Shown: piece after piece, positions 9,251 through 24,200 of the stretch
Layout: the number at the start of each line of letters is the position of its first letter
Position numbering within the stretch: the stretch's first letter is position 1
Assembly (NCBI RefSeq): GCF_032118995.1
Contig: NC_092650.1
Location: 21,080,501-21,144,500, forward strand
Length of the DNA: 64,000 nt
Origin: Asterias amurensis
Taxonomy: Eukaryota; Echinodermata; Asteroidea; Forcipulatida; Asteriidae
Direction of reading: 5' to 3'
Position numbers and translations under genes: made by a program
The notes under the pieces: generated by a model
What the model was told of the DNA's origin: nothing
Databases searched by the model: none
The model's input: the letters and a program-made list of their open reading frames with translations, nothing else

Positions 9251-12200
9251 GTAAGAACGATCTTCGCCTTTTTATCAAACAGTTAAAGACCATGGACACT
9301 ATTGGTAATTGTCAAAGACCAGTCTTCTCACTAACTGCATCTCACTATAAGCATAAAATAACATGTGAAAATTTGAGTTCATTTGGTCGTCGAGGTTGCG
9401 AGATACGATGAAAGAAAAACACCAATCTCACACGAAGTTCTGGCTTTTAGATGCTTGATTTCGAGACCTAAAAATATAATAATGAGGTCTCGAAATCCAG
9501 ATCAAGGAAAATTACTTCTTTCTCGAAAACTCGTTACTTTTGAGGGAGCCGTTTCTCGCAATGTTTCTCGCAATGTTTTGTATCAACAATTTCCCATCAC
9601 TCGTTACAAAGTAAGGTTTTATGCTAATATTTATCAATAGTGTTCACTGCCTATAATTATATTTTGTGTCGAGCAGTTCTCCATTAATTTTTTTTCCTTC
9701 CGATTTTAAAACTTACCAAATTAGTACACCCTTTTCTTTCAAACATTTCTGTATACGGTTAACGTATACTTTGTAGGTTGAATTTCAGCAACATTGCGTC
9801 CCAAAGGAAGCTGGAGTTGCGTTGTCTCGAGAGGGGTGGGGATGGGGAGGGAGTGCCTGATGAGGATTGAATTGTCTAGTTGTCTTAAAGGCAGTGGACA
9901 CTATTGGTAATTGTCAAAGACCAGTCTTCACAGTTGGTGTATCTCAACATATGCATAAAATAACAAACCTGTGAAAATTTTAGCTCAATCGGTCCTTGAA
10001 GTTGCGAGATAATGAAAGAAAAATAACCCTTGTCACACGAAGTTGTGTGCATATAGATGGTTGATTTCGAGACCTCAAGTTCTAAATCAATTTCAAGGAA
10101 AACTATTTTTTTCTCAAAAACTATGACACTTCAGAGGGAGCTGTTTCTCACAATGTTTTATACCATAAACATTTACCCATTACTCATTACCAAGTAATGT
10201 TTTATGGCAATAATTATTTTGAGTAATTACCAATAATGTCCACTGCCTTTAAAATCAACAAGTGACACTCATTGATTAATTCCACCAGCTTTCATCTGAA
10301 ATGTTGTGATGACTTTCAGAGTGTTCCCGTCCCGCATGAAGTTGCCTATAATTATGTCTTCATATGTCAGACTGGAGTCTTCACATAATAGTTGGTTGAT
10401 GAATGTATTGACAGGCTATTCTGATTTGATTGATTGATTGATTGGTTTATTTTGAAAATAAAAGCTTCACAGACTTAAAGGGAAGGTACACTATTGGTAA
10501 TTGTCAAAGACCAGTGTTCTTACTTGGTGTATCTCATCATATGCATAAAATAACATAGTAACGTAGGTTTTGAATAGGAAGGCATTTCTCCCCCAAATAT
10601 TTGAATTTGATTTCGAGACCTCAAGCATCTAAAAGCACACCACTTGTGCAACAATGGCGTTTTTCTTCCATTATTTTCTCGCAACTTCGACGACCAATTG
10701 AGCTTAAATTTTCAACAGGTTTGTTATTTTAATGCATTTGTTGAGATACACCAAGTTAGAGGACTGTTCTTTGACATTTCCCAATAGTGTCCAGTGTCTG
10801 TAAGAAGGCTTAATTTTTAAATTTTGTTTTACATCATTAAGAAAAAGATAAAAGTTGAAATATAAAACTACTTAAGTTTGCTCCTCTTCTCGTGTGTTGG
10901 TTGTAGTTTGTACTCGTTCATACTATAATCCCATAACCTGTTTGAAGGTCGTATAGCTGTATAACAGCTGATGTATTGACAGTGTTCCTTTTATCGAATG
11001 CAGTCTTCCGCAAATGATATCATTTTTGTATGTGGTAATAATAACGGCTTTATTTTCTGTCTTACACTTTTTTGTCCCGTGGTTAAAGGCATTGGACACT
11101 GTAGGTAATTACTCAAAATAATTATTAGCATAAAACCTTACTTGGTAACGAGTAACGGGGAGAGATTGTGATAGTATTAAACATTGTTTTCGAGAAAGAA
11201 GTAATTTTCCTCGAATTTGATTACGAGAGCGCAGATTTAGAATTTGAGGTCTCGAAATCAAGCATCTGAAAGCACACAACTTCGTGTGACAGGGATGTTT
11301 TTTTCTTTCATTAATATCTCGCAACTCCGACGCCCAATTGAGCTCAAGTTTTCACAGGTTTGTTAACTTAGTTTATGCATGTTGAGATACACAAATTGAG
11401 AAGACTAGCCTTCGACAATTACCAATAGTGTCCTAGGTCTTTAATGGCTGTCTTTTTTTTCTTTTGGTAATTGTCAAATACCAATATTTCTGTACGGGAT
11501 AGCCACATCAGGCGTTTGTACAGTAATTTACATATGCAGATGCAGACATCCTTGTTGGTACATCCCAGCATAGGCCTATGCATAAAATAACAAACCCTGG
11601 AAAACTTGGAGTCAAATTGGTTATCAAAGCTGTAAGAGAATAATGAAAGAAAAATCACCTTGTTGCATTAGTGTGTTTTATGATGCCTTTAAAGACTTCG
11701 GGCCTGAAGTTTTTAAACATTAATTTGAGTGAGAAAGAACATTCCCCCCCAAAAAACTACTTTACTTCAGAGGGAGCCGTTTCTCACAATATCTATCAAC
11801 ACTATCAGTACTATCAACAGCTCTCCATTGCTCGTTACCGAGTAAAAGTTTATGCTAACAGGTATTTTGAGTAATTACAAATAGTGTCCCTCAGTGCCTT
11901 TAATGTTGTCCATGTTTTGGAGGGGAAAGGGGCCTTTTCCAAACCAACTTTAGTACCGTGTCTGAACGCACCCTCGTTCAGACACGGTACTAAAGTTGGT
12001 TTAACTCATGGTCAGTGTGTCTGAACGGATCTAAAGTTAGTCCGAATTGAGTTCAACCCACAAAAGATAAACCGTCCAGGGAGGGGGTTTATCTTTAGAC
12101 CGCTTCGGGTTTATCTTTTAACACTGTGTGTGGACAGAATAAAAAAGACCACATCCGGTTTAACTCATAACAGGCGACCCATTGACCTCCGTAATCATTA

Positions 12201-15200
12201 CGTAAACACACGGTGACCAATGAACAGGACAATAAACAGGATGTTAGAGTAACGGGGTCGCGTTTTCTTTGACCTCTTAAAACCAAAGATAAACCGGATC
12301 GGGTTTAACTCAGTGCTGTCTGAACGCAAAGGGGTTTTATTTTTACGATCACCCCCTGCTGCTCGTAAAAGTTAAACCGGTTCGGGTCTAACTTAGTACG
12401 CCGTCTGAACATAAACCAGTAGCATCAAAAACAAAATCAATCCGCAGATTTTTATTTATTTTGTTTGTTGTTTGTTCTTTCTTTTGCCAACCTGCATTTT
12501 ATTTGTACTAGAAAGTTTGACGAACCCGTGTGTCATAAAATTTTTGTTGGAAAGTTTGACGAACCTGAGTGTGTCATTAATTTTTGTACTGGTAATTTTG
12601 CTTTTCAGTCAGGCTTCGACTAAACCAGTTAACAAGAAAGTTAAAAACCCAAAACAAACCGCAGATTTCTATGTGTCATTAATTTTTGTGCAGGTAATTT
12701 GTCCTGCTTTTATTACGTTTTCTTGGCAAGGAATATTATGAGCGTGAACTCGTATATATAGTACATTAATGCACAGCCTGCATTTATGTAGACATCCCGC
12801 TGTTTGTACTGTTAGGACGTATCCGAATTGGCCACGGTAGCTACGGCTGCTGTTGTTGTGAAAGGTCTACCTTTTTGTCAGGGCCTTCGTGGCTTGGAGA
12901 GCCACGATCCCAAGCGAACGGGAGACTACGCACGCGAGTGGCAAAGCCACAAGGGCCTTTTGTTTCCGATTTTGAATGATTTTTTTCCCCGTGATAATCT
13001 TGATTTTTGCTGCTCAAATATTGTAGCAATATTCCAAACCATTTAGAATCGACCGTGCTGGTCAGCGGTTCATCAGCATACATGAACAAGTTAATGCAAA
13101 TTTAACAAGTATATACAATTATTGGTATGCAATTTTGAGAATATTAAGAGCAAACAGCAACTGGTGTTCCAGTCGCTATGATCGCGTCTCCCCGAGCCAT
13201 GCGAGGGCCGTTACAAAAATATCGCTAAGGACGTCTTTAAACGCATGGCGATGGCATGGCGAGCTGTGCACAATTACTCCCTATCAAAGATCTTTTCATG
13301 GTAAAGCCATCTTGAATTTGTCCCATTGATATCAATATTACCAAACCGAGGCTGGAAGTACAAAATAGTCTGGTTCCTATTTGCAAAATGATTATTAGCA
13401 TTCAGTTAAGGAGAATGGACGAGAAAGTGTAGATTCGTGAATAGAATATACGAGCCGATGGCGAGTTTATTGTATTTACGAATCTACACTTTAGAGTCTA
13501 TTCGCTGACTTACACTATTTTCCCCATTTGTTGTAATAGTTCCAATGAATTGTTTTTACGTTACATTCGTCATGAGTGAGTGATTGAATATCATCAAATT
13601 CAAGTTATGGTGGTTAAATCATCAGAGTGTGGGTTCGAAACCCGGTCGTGACATACTGTAGGGCTACTATTTGCTTCTCTTAACCCCGAGGGGGGGGGGG
13701 GGGGAGGTATGGATTCTTGTGATGGTAGAAGTATTGACTGATAATACTGTGTATGGAAAACCATTTGGAGCACTACGGTTGCCCAGGTTGTATACTCCTC
13801 AGGGAGCTGAGAAAGATCAAAGGGTTGTTTTGGCACCAATGACCAGGGGTCAATTTCACAAAGAGTTAGGACTACTCCTAACTTAGGACTAGTCCTAAGG
13901 AGATATCAAAAACGTATGGCTAGTCCTAAGTTAGGACCCGTAACTCGTCCTAACTCGAGATAAGACTAGTCTTAACTCTTTGTGAAATCCACCCCTGGGC
14001 ATATAATATGTCAAAACGCATTGAGACGGATGTTGTGAAATGCGCTATATAAAAATGTGTTATTATTACACACGCAAATGAGATGCACACGTTGATATTT
14101 GCGGGTAGTTGGTACTAAAACCACACATCTACCTCCGGTCATAAAAGCAATGCAGATACATTCTGACTCTTTAGAACTTCCGGGTCAGCAGACCCGGATT
14201 CTGGATCCTAGGGGGGGGGGGGGGGGGGGGGGGGCTTGACCCATATGTGGATTTACAGTAAACCCGTAAACCCACGGCAGGAGGAACTGTCCCCCTCTGT
14301 CTCAATATAAATATTGTCAATTATTTTTTGGGTTTTTCAGGAGCACATACAAGAGAAGGACTTTCTTCAAGACGATTGGTCTTTCGGGCCCACCACCTCT
14401 TCCATTGTTTGGTAACATCTTAGCTTATGGAGGGGTAAGTTTTTTGTAGCTCTACTTTTTGCTCTTCACGTCAAAAAAAAAAATATATATTTTTAAATTA
14501 TTTATCAGACAATTTATCAGGCATCATTACAGCAAGCAATACAATTACACCAAAACATGCCGAGTTCAAAAATAATTTTTAACAAAATTTACACAAAAAA
14601 AAAGACATGGGGAAAAATGTCAGACATAAAATCACTGAACAGGAAAAACAGACCTAGAAATGATCGACATAAAGACAGACAACATACATGTAGACGCACC
14701 ACTGAAACAGATGCAGGCCTGATGGGTTGCCTATAAAAAGCTTAGAGCTTATCGAGAAGCTTTACCAATGCACCCGTTCTGCGGAGAAGTCACTTACATG
14801 TACAAACATAAATCAACCAGGAACATTAATTACAACACTTCAATCATAACTGATACACATTATGTTTACACATCTGGTTGAATATTTAGCTTGATTTATG
14901 CAAGATGGTTTGTAAACAACGATAATTATAACGTTGTTTTCTTTTTCTCCATTTTAATCATCCCTCAATGAGTTATTGGATTTTTAAACCCATGCCTCAA
15001 ATGGCGAGCCGACATTATCCGCACTGATTTCCAGCTTGTAGGCCGTGTCCAAATTGGCGGCTACAACTACATACGGCTACGACCTTTGCCGAAAGTGCGC
15101 CCTCATGTCACGTTGCGTTACGAGTATAAGATAGTAACGTCTGGACTAAGACTAAGGCCCTTTTCGAAACCACGACTTCGGCTTTGGATTCGGCTTCAGG

Positions 15201-18200
15201 CTCCACCCTCTCGTCTGAAGCACTGGGCGCGTACGCAACGCACGCGCAATATTGTCAAAACAACCACGGGGCCAAGCTAGCCTGAGCCGAATCCAAAGCC
15301 AAAGCCGTGGTTTCAAAAAGGGTATAAGTTCCAGGGGGGGGGGGGGGGGGCTTGAATCATCTCCGGGCCATGCTGACACAGTTAGAGATTTAAAAATGGG
15401 CTTCTGATCTGACATAGAATTTAAAGCAAGACCAAAGAGACCTGGATTTGGGTGAATTTTGAACGGGAAGCGTGTGGTAAAACCCTGACCAGCATTTTTC
15501 TAAGCCGTGTATGTTTTCTTCTTATACGTTTTGTCTATGTATTTTTTTTGCATTTTTTTGTTGTATCTTGGAACCAGGGAATGCACGAAGCACATCAGGC
15601 GTGGAGAAACAAATATGGCAAAGTATACGGGTAAGATTTTACTTAACCTGTGACTGTTCATGTTTGAAATACACTCCGCAAATTAAGTGTTCAAACATTA
15701 TCTTTATATGTTGTAATAGTCTCATCTTTTGTTTCTGTGTCATGTTTAAGGTAAATATGTCAAACAATCTATGTTCAAGTTTGCATTACATTTTGTGCGC
15801 CCGATTTTTTCTTCTCCAAAGTGAAAAGAAATGTCTGAACTAAACCATTCAGTTGCGTGACTGGGATGGGGTGTGCTCGTAACTTTGTGTACATTTAGAA
15901 AATAACGAGCACTGTATTACAGCTGGGAAAGCTAGACTCAAACGGAGGAAACCTTAAAACGTGACTTTGTTTGGTTCATTCATTAAATACACCGATGGAC
16001 ACGTTTATTTGTTAATTGTAAATAGACCCACTTGGTGTGTCCCAACATGCATAAAGTACCAAACCGGTGACACTTTGGCTCAATATTGGTCTCTGAAGTT
16101 GCAAGAAAAAAAATGAAAGAAAAAAACACAAAAGAAATTGTTGCAAATTTTTGTGTGGATTCAAATTCGAAATTAAAGGCTTTAGCTGAAGCTTATTGAG
16201 TGAGAAGTTATTTGTTTTTCTCAATCTACGTTACTTCAGAGGGAGCAGTTTCTCACAATGTTTTATACTATCAACAGCTCTCTATTACTCACAAATAAGT
16301 TTATTTTGCTAACAGTTATTTTGCCTTTAAGTACTAATGATGTATTTTCATTGACAGTGTGTACGAGGGGGCACGAAAAGCAATCATTACCTCTGACCTT
16401 GACATGATTGAGGAAGTCCTTGTCAAAAAATTCAACAATTTCTGCGACCGTCAAGTGAGTATTTATCCATCTAAGTTCATACCGAAACAGTATCTTATTT
16501 AACCACAAAACACTTAATTGAACAATTCATTATCAGCTTTCAAACTCCCAGTGTTTCGTAATAACCTCTTTTAACGGCCACTCCTTTCAATTGAATGCTT
16601 ACTTCTTAATTGGCTAAAAACAACGTATTACGTTAAGTGCATTTCAAATGTTAGCAGGACTATAAGAAGGTTTAGCTGCACGTTCCGCGTGAACGTGAAC
16701 GCGAACGTCAGAAAATTGTGTCGTTAAAATCTCACGTTTTATACGTGAAGTTACAATTTTCACGCCAGGTACGTAAGTGTGCGCAGACGTCATACGTGAG
16801 CATGCAATATGCCCAAAGTGACGACGTCACACAGAATCAAAACATTTTTGTTGACGTTCACGTTCACGTGCTGGTGCAGCTAAACCTCGCTTGTGCGCGT
16901 GCGTGCATACTCCACGTAACTAGGCATTCGGGGTGGTTTAGCTGCACGTTACGAGAGCCAAAACGTGAACGTGAACGTCACAGTGAGTTTTGCTGTAAAA
17001 GTTACCATTTTCACGTTTGTGCGGCACCTAAATGTAGCCCGAACCCTAAATGTAGCCTGACCTAAATGTAGCCCCAAACATGTACCCAGATGTAGGTCCG
17101 GGCTACATCTAGGTACATGTTTGGGGCTACATTTAGGTCAGGCTACATTTAGCGCTCGGGCTACATTTAGGTGCAGCACGCACGTCCATGAGCCCAAAGT
17201 GGTGACGTCACCAAGAAACGACACAATTTTCTGACGTTCACATTCACGTATTTGCTCGCGTCACACGCAGCTTAACCTCGCTACATTCGGCACTTGGCCC
17301 GCAAGTGAAGACTGGCGATGGTAGGTACAGAGTTCGGCGGTAGACATAGCCATGTATTGGGCCCTGTTCATTGCTGGTTTCTTTTATCCCCAAAAGATAT
17401 TTCCTCTGCGACCGGACCTCCTCAGTAATGATCTACTCGGTCTAAAGGGTGATCGATGGAAGTTAATGCGGAGTACCATTGCACCAACATTCAGCAACAG
17501 CAAGATGCGCAAGGTCAGCCATTAATCGTACATTGAACTCCCACATGAAAGAGGACAGTAATAGTGGATGATGGACATTCACATAATGTGTTTGTACAGC
17601 AAAAATATCAATGTTGCTTTTTAGATATTGGATACTTGATATTGGATACTTGATATTGGACATTTCCCATGGGTTTTTACAGTAAACATCGAACAAACTT
17701 AAATGTCATACATGCAAGGTGTTATAAAGTGTTCATCTTGAAATAGCAAACATCTACAAAAAGAATGCTAGAGAATGAGGGATTACTTCTTAGTGTTTGT
17801 TTGTTGTTGTTGTTGTTTTTTGAGGGGGGGGGGCTGTTTTTACGATTTTTTAAGAACGCTTTTCTCTTTTCCCCCTTCTGTTATTCTGTGTCGTATATAA
17901 CGAACACTTTCTTGGTTGCCATTCTTGTTTACTTGTATAAAAAAAATCTGGACTTGCAGTTATAGTCTGGCTGGAGGAGTGGTATGGGGTTGCTCTGCGA
18001 TATGATGTTCTTAAAATTACTTGCTAAAGGTGGATGGAGTAGACGGTCTTAGGGCAAGCTGGCGCCTCGAAATCGGCTTGCCTAAAGACCGGGGTCATTG
18101 CAACATAAACGATTTTGGGTACTTTTTCTTGCTTGCTTGCTTGAAGGATTTTGGTACTTTTTCAAAATGTCCACAGATTTACATTAAACTTACAGGGTTT

Positions 18201-21200
18201 GAAGATAATTATAGTGGAAAGCTTCCCTTCAAATATTACTAACATAAGGTTGTGTAGTTTTTTGAGAAATGAGTAAAACAAGTCACAAAATAATTTTGGT
18301 CTTATGAGACCAAAATTATTTTAGCATGTAAAATCCCCTTAACCAGTTATGATATTATATCAAAACCATAGCATATCTGGTTAATACGTTCTTACATGCC
18401 AAAACTGAGACGAAAATTATTACTTTTACTCATTTTCTCAAAAACTTCAGCACCTCAGTAAGTAAAATTTCAAGGGAAGCTTTCTACTATTATAATCTTC
18501 AAACTGTGTAAAGTTTAATGTAAATCTGTGGACATTGTGTTTTTTTTGTTGGGAAAAAGTACATATTCCCTTTAAGTCGAGTGATGTTGTCGGACCACGA
18601 TGGTGCTCCTTCTCTTTGCCTTTTTGTTCCACCATGCCGACTTGAAGTCTGCTGATTTCAGACCCGCGTCCATTTTTAAGTGTGTCAGTGTACGTAAAGT
18701 GCAGGTTTCACAGGTTTCCTCCTCCCATGCTTTAGGGTCCACAGAACAATATTGGATCATTCTCTGCCTGATTTTTATGAGAGCTTGTCCATGGTTTCCA
18801 TTCTTTTAGATGACAGTTTGTATCCTTTTGAGTGATTTTTCACTCTGTCCTGGCGTGAAACTCCTCTATAAAGAGTGAAATAACCACCACTCTAGTTAAA
18901 GAGCCATTTGAGGGACAACTGGAAAGTGGTGTTTTTCACTCTTTCATTTAGAGGGATCAGTACAAAATAAAACACCACCTTTTTCTCCAATCAATGTTTC
19001 TTCATGTGGCTTCAGAATCCGTTATATTTTTTGAATTAGTACATTTCTATTGATTATTGTAGTAATTTACTTATTTTGTTTATTATTTTTTTTTTTTACA
19101 TTCTTAAAGATGGCGGATTTGGTCAATGACCGTGCTGATCTATTTATTAAAAATGTTCAGACACTGATTGACGATGGCAAAGGCGAAATGGAGGTGTCAA
19201 AGTAAGTTTGAGCAAGGATGGTCTTACAAGTTATGTAGGGCCTACAACTCAGCTATTTGGGGTCGTTTGTTGGTTTGTTTACAATAAAAGCAGCTTTCAG
19301 AATTGTCATTCTTGAAACAGTGGTGTATAGTCTTACCAATACTTACCCAAATTAAATAAACAGAAAACAATTTTTTTTATGGAAAATAAACTAGCGATGA
19401 CACAAAAGCTTTCGTGGCTATTTAAAAAAAATATTTTAAAATGCGTTTCCTTTATCGCGTTATCCTGCCCTAGCTGATGATTTTTAAATATGTATTATCT
19501 CTGCGTGTATGAATTTAGTTAAAATACCATGTTTAAAGGAACACTATGCCTTGGATCGGTTGAGTTGGTCTTTGAAAAGCGTTTGTAACCGTTTCTTATA
19601 AAATAAATATGATTAGAAATATATTTTGAAAGTAGAATATAATGATCCACACAAGTATTACTCGAAATTGCGTGTCGGCCATTTATGGGAGTCAAATGTT
19701 TTACTCCCATAAATGGCCGACCGTTTTAGGTCCCAAAGTAAAAGAAAAACCACGCAATTTTGAGGCACATTTGTGTGGATCATTGTATTCTACTTTTAAA
19801 ACATCTTTCTAACCATATAAAAATTTTATAACAAGCGGTTACAAACGCTTTTCAAAGACCAACTCGACCGATCCAAGGCAACGTGTTCCTTCAAAGATGC
19901 TTTGTCAGATTTTTGGCCGATTTGACCCACAAATTTTGATTTAAATTTCATTAAGTATTTTGATGGGGTCGAGAAAGTTACAAGCTTACATTTGAGCCAT
20001 TGCTTTATATAAAGTCCGCCAATTATTGGTAGCAGTGAAATAAAGTTCTCAAAAATTAGCTTTTGTCGGGAGCCCGACAATATCACGTGACCAATTCTTA
20101 TGTGTTTCATAAGAAACGTTTTAAATTTTTGTCATTGTTCCTGACCATTAAAAGTTAAACTTTTTTCGTTAGAGCGGGTGATACTCTTTGAAATACCATT
20201 GACTCAAAATAATCTGACATAGCATCTTTAACATCTCAAAATAGACTCGTGTGCATTTCCGTAATTTGTTGTTGATACCATTTTAATACCTCCCGTAGGA
20301 TGCTTGGTTCATTTGCCATAGAAACCGGTGCCTTGTGTGGCTATGCAACCAAGATTGATTCACAGAATCAGGACGACACCACATTTATTGACAACGCCAA
20401 TTGGTTCTTCAAAGGATTCAAAGAAATCCAACTCCCATGGATGATTATATGTAAGTGTATGTTAACGCCAGAACTCGGCCCAATTTTAAAGAGCTGCTAA
20501 ACACAAAAGTTTGCTTAGGATGAAATTTCTTCCTTGATAAAACAGGATTACCAGTCAAATTTCCACGTGATTTTTAGGATAAGCAAACAACAGCTGAATT
20601 AGTAATAAACAATATGCAACAAATGGAAATTTGTTTGGTAATCCTGAAGAAATTCCATGCTAAGCAAATTTGTGTGCTTAGCAGCTCCATGAAATTTGGC
20701 CCTGGACACTATTGGTAGATACTTAAAATAAGTGTTAGCATAACAACTGTCTTGTTAACGAGCATTGTAGAGCCATTGATATTATAACACATTGTGAGAA
20801 ACGGCTCTGAAGTAAACGTAAGTTTTGAGAAAGAGGTCATTTCTCACTCAAACATTAGACACAATCAGGCCGGAAACCCTTTTTAGGCAACCTAAATCAC
20901 ACAAAATAATTTGTGCAAAAAAGGGTGTTTTTTCAAACATGACTCTCTTGCAACTTATAGATGACCATGTCACAGACTCCAAATTTGCACAGATTTGTTT
21001 TTTTCATGCACAACTGTTACGGACACACCATGTGAGAGTACTGGTCTTTGATGAAAATTTACCAAAGGTGTCAAGTGCCTTTAAAGGTTTGATATTATAA
21101 AAGGTAATGATGGTTTTAAGTTAAACCTTGTAATCTTTATACAATAATTCAATAGGAGACTTTTGGGACACTTGGTGGCAGCAGACTTTACCAGGTAAAA

Positions 21201-24200
21201 TCCATTGTTCTCGGTTAATGTGCGCAGGCTCAAAACTACGTAAACAATGGAAATTTATGCTGCCACCTAGCGCCCCAAAGTCTCCCATTGGAAAACAATA
21301 ATTTTGTAAGTTCCTGTTTATTTTTAAATAATTTATTTTCTGTACAAATAATAGTCTTCAGGAACGCCCACATAAATAGTTCACTTGCTGACATATGGCT
21401 GGATTCCCTGCGTGACGTCACATGCGTTACATAGTATATAATCCTGAGTGAATTTGACAATAGAAGGAAAACAAGTTGTCATTTCTTTTAGCAGACCCTG
21501 TCTCATAACAATTGTTCTCTAAAATGAAAGTAATGACAACGTCACGTAGGGAATCATGCCATATGTCAGCAAGTGACGTTGTTATGTGGGGGTTCCTGGA
21601 GACTATTACTTTTTAAAGAAAATAAATCATTTAAACATACACACGAATTAAATGTACACAATTATTTTTTCCCCAATTGAATTATTCTATAAAGATGTTA
21701 AGGTTGCACTTAACAGCAATCCTTTAACTAATTTTTTGCTTAATTATAATAAACATAACTGTTGCCTCAGGTTTTCACCTCGCGATAAGAAGCATTCCCA
21801 GTTGAAGACCTTTATAAATATTAAATCCCTGTTGAAATCTTTACCCACAGTGATGTTCTCTTGGATGGAGCCTGTGTTCAAGTGGCTAGGATTCTCTATT
21901 CACCCAATACCAGCCTTGAATTTCTTCAAGAACATAGTCATGGACATTATAAATACACGCAGAGCTGACCCAAACCAAAAGGTAGGCTCGGCGAGCGGCA
22001 TCGAACACATACACACACACACCCAGCTGTGTTTATGGTGTAAACCGAGGACTTCTCTTTGTTCTCCCATTGTTTGGACATTTTTCAGACGTCCCTATTG
22101 GTTTTGTACACGAAATCAAATTGAGGGCGTCCTCGGTGTGACCTTTTCCCGGATCCCTTTTGTTATAACCTTCTCCAAGTCCTCGGTTTGAATGCGTAGA
22201 CATACACAAGCTTTACACTTAAAGACAGTGGACACTATTGGTAAAGTCAAAGACTTGTATTCACAGTTGGTGTATCTCAACATATGCATAAAACAACAAG
22301 CCTGTGCAAATTTGAGCTCAATCGGTCGTCGAAGTTGCGAGATAACTATAAAAGATAAAACACCATTGTCACACGAAGTTGTCTGCTTTCAGATGCTTGA
22401 TTTCGAGACCTCAAATTCTAAACTTGAGGTCTCGAAATCAAATTCGTGGAAAACTACGTCACTTCCGAGAGAGCCGTTTCTCATAAGGTTTTATACTATC
22501 AACCTCTCCCCATTACTCGTTACCAAGTGAGGTTTTATGCGGATAAATATCTTGATTAATTACCAATAGTGTCCACTGCCTTCAAAACCGTCGACCTCCT
22601 ATAGAAGTTTATCACGCTGTCACCATCTTGGCCATGTTCCCGGTTTCCAATAACAGTAATGAATGCTAACGTTCATTGCGCATGCCACCAGACTATTATT
22701 TTGTCCAGCCTCAGTTTGGTTACAATAAGATGGAATGGATTAAAATCAAGATGGCCACCCCGTGATAAAGGTCTAGTGTCCCTCCTTTTGGGGACTTTTT
22801 TTGTGCAGTTTTATAGCTCCCATTGGTTTTGTACACGTTTTCCAACTTTGGACCTTTCCTGAACCGTGGACCCATAGTGTCCTCTTTTGCTACCGGTCAC
22901 CGGTTTGAATGTGTATACCTACTCACTCATACTCAATTATTTACATCCATGTGCAGAAATATTTTGCCCCATTGTTTGTTTTTGCTTTTTATGTAATTTT
23001 TTTCACCTGGTATTTTCTGACGATGACTATCGAGAGCAAGCTAGTCGAAAAAGACCAATATTAGGAACTCACTCCGCGGATAGTGAAGTGTATCAAAGAA
23101 GTCCCCTCGATCCACTAAAGCTGTAGTAGTAATCCAGATGGGCTACCACCCGCCCAGGTAGTAGTGGAAAAGCAGGACAGTTCCTTTCAGAAATGGGAAG
23201 TCTCCCGAACTCCGAAAATCTACTCCGCGGTAGTAGAATAAAGAAGAGAACAGATTCTTAAAGATCATAATCTACCCGGCCAAGTGGACAAAAACATGGT
23301 GGTACCGCAAACCAAATATTATTTTAGACTTTGCATGGTGAAAATGCGATCTAAGGTTTGCGATAACACCAAATTATAAAGATAATCTTTAATGAGTTGG
23401 GGTTGGTCTGAAAAGAACCGAAGGATTCAACTCGAAGTTTCTACCAGCTTTCTCCAGAAGACGATCACAACATACTGATCGAAACGCACAGTATAATGAA
23501 CTGTGTCAAATACTGATACCTTACCATTCATTGCCTCAAATCCCATTATGGTATTTCCTTCTTTGTGTAGGAGTACGTGGACTTTCTTCAGCTGATGATG
23601 AAAGCCCATAACTTCCAAGACGAAGACACTCCCGAGGAAGAGAAGGTCGTTGTCGATATGAAACGTGAACTCACTGACGATGAAGTTGTTGCCATGGTAA
23701 ACGTAGCTTCGCTTAAAGGGTTTGGGTATTTTTTGTACGACACAAAACACAATGTCCACAGATCTGCATTAAGCTGTGCACGATTTGAAGATAATGATGG
23801 TATCGAAAATAATACTTGCTGAGGTGCTGTAGTTTTTGAGAAATTTGTTACAAAACAATGTCACGAAATATGTTTACGTCTCAGGAGACGAGCATTAATT
23901 TAGCATGTACAATTTGTGTTTACCAGTACTGGTATTTACGCGACTCTCCTGAAAACATTCTGTGATTTTCGCTTTTTTTCTTCTTCAAAAGCATGACTGA
24001 CGACTCATGAATTTGAAACCTCTTCAGATAGTGAACATACATATCCATTCACAGTGGCTGCGGATTCATGCAAGTACTATTTGATGCCTACAAAAGGTAT
24101 CAAACCTTTTTAATTAAACAACAAAAAGGGGGGTTATAAACACACGCCCCTAAAATGAATTTACTCAATTGGTCTTTGAAGTTGCGAGATAATAATGGAA

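Noticed and set aside
17463..17696. Minus-strand 77-codon frame
   Set aside because: It is the shadow of P450 exon 5 and a short tandem repeat.
22192..22530. 112-codon frame and similar frames across family A MITEs (for example 32000-32344, 46418-46891)
   Set aside because: The same peptide-like strings recur because the MITE sequence recurs; they are not genes.
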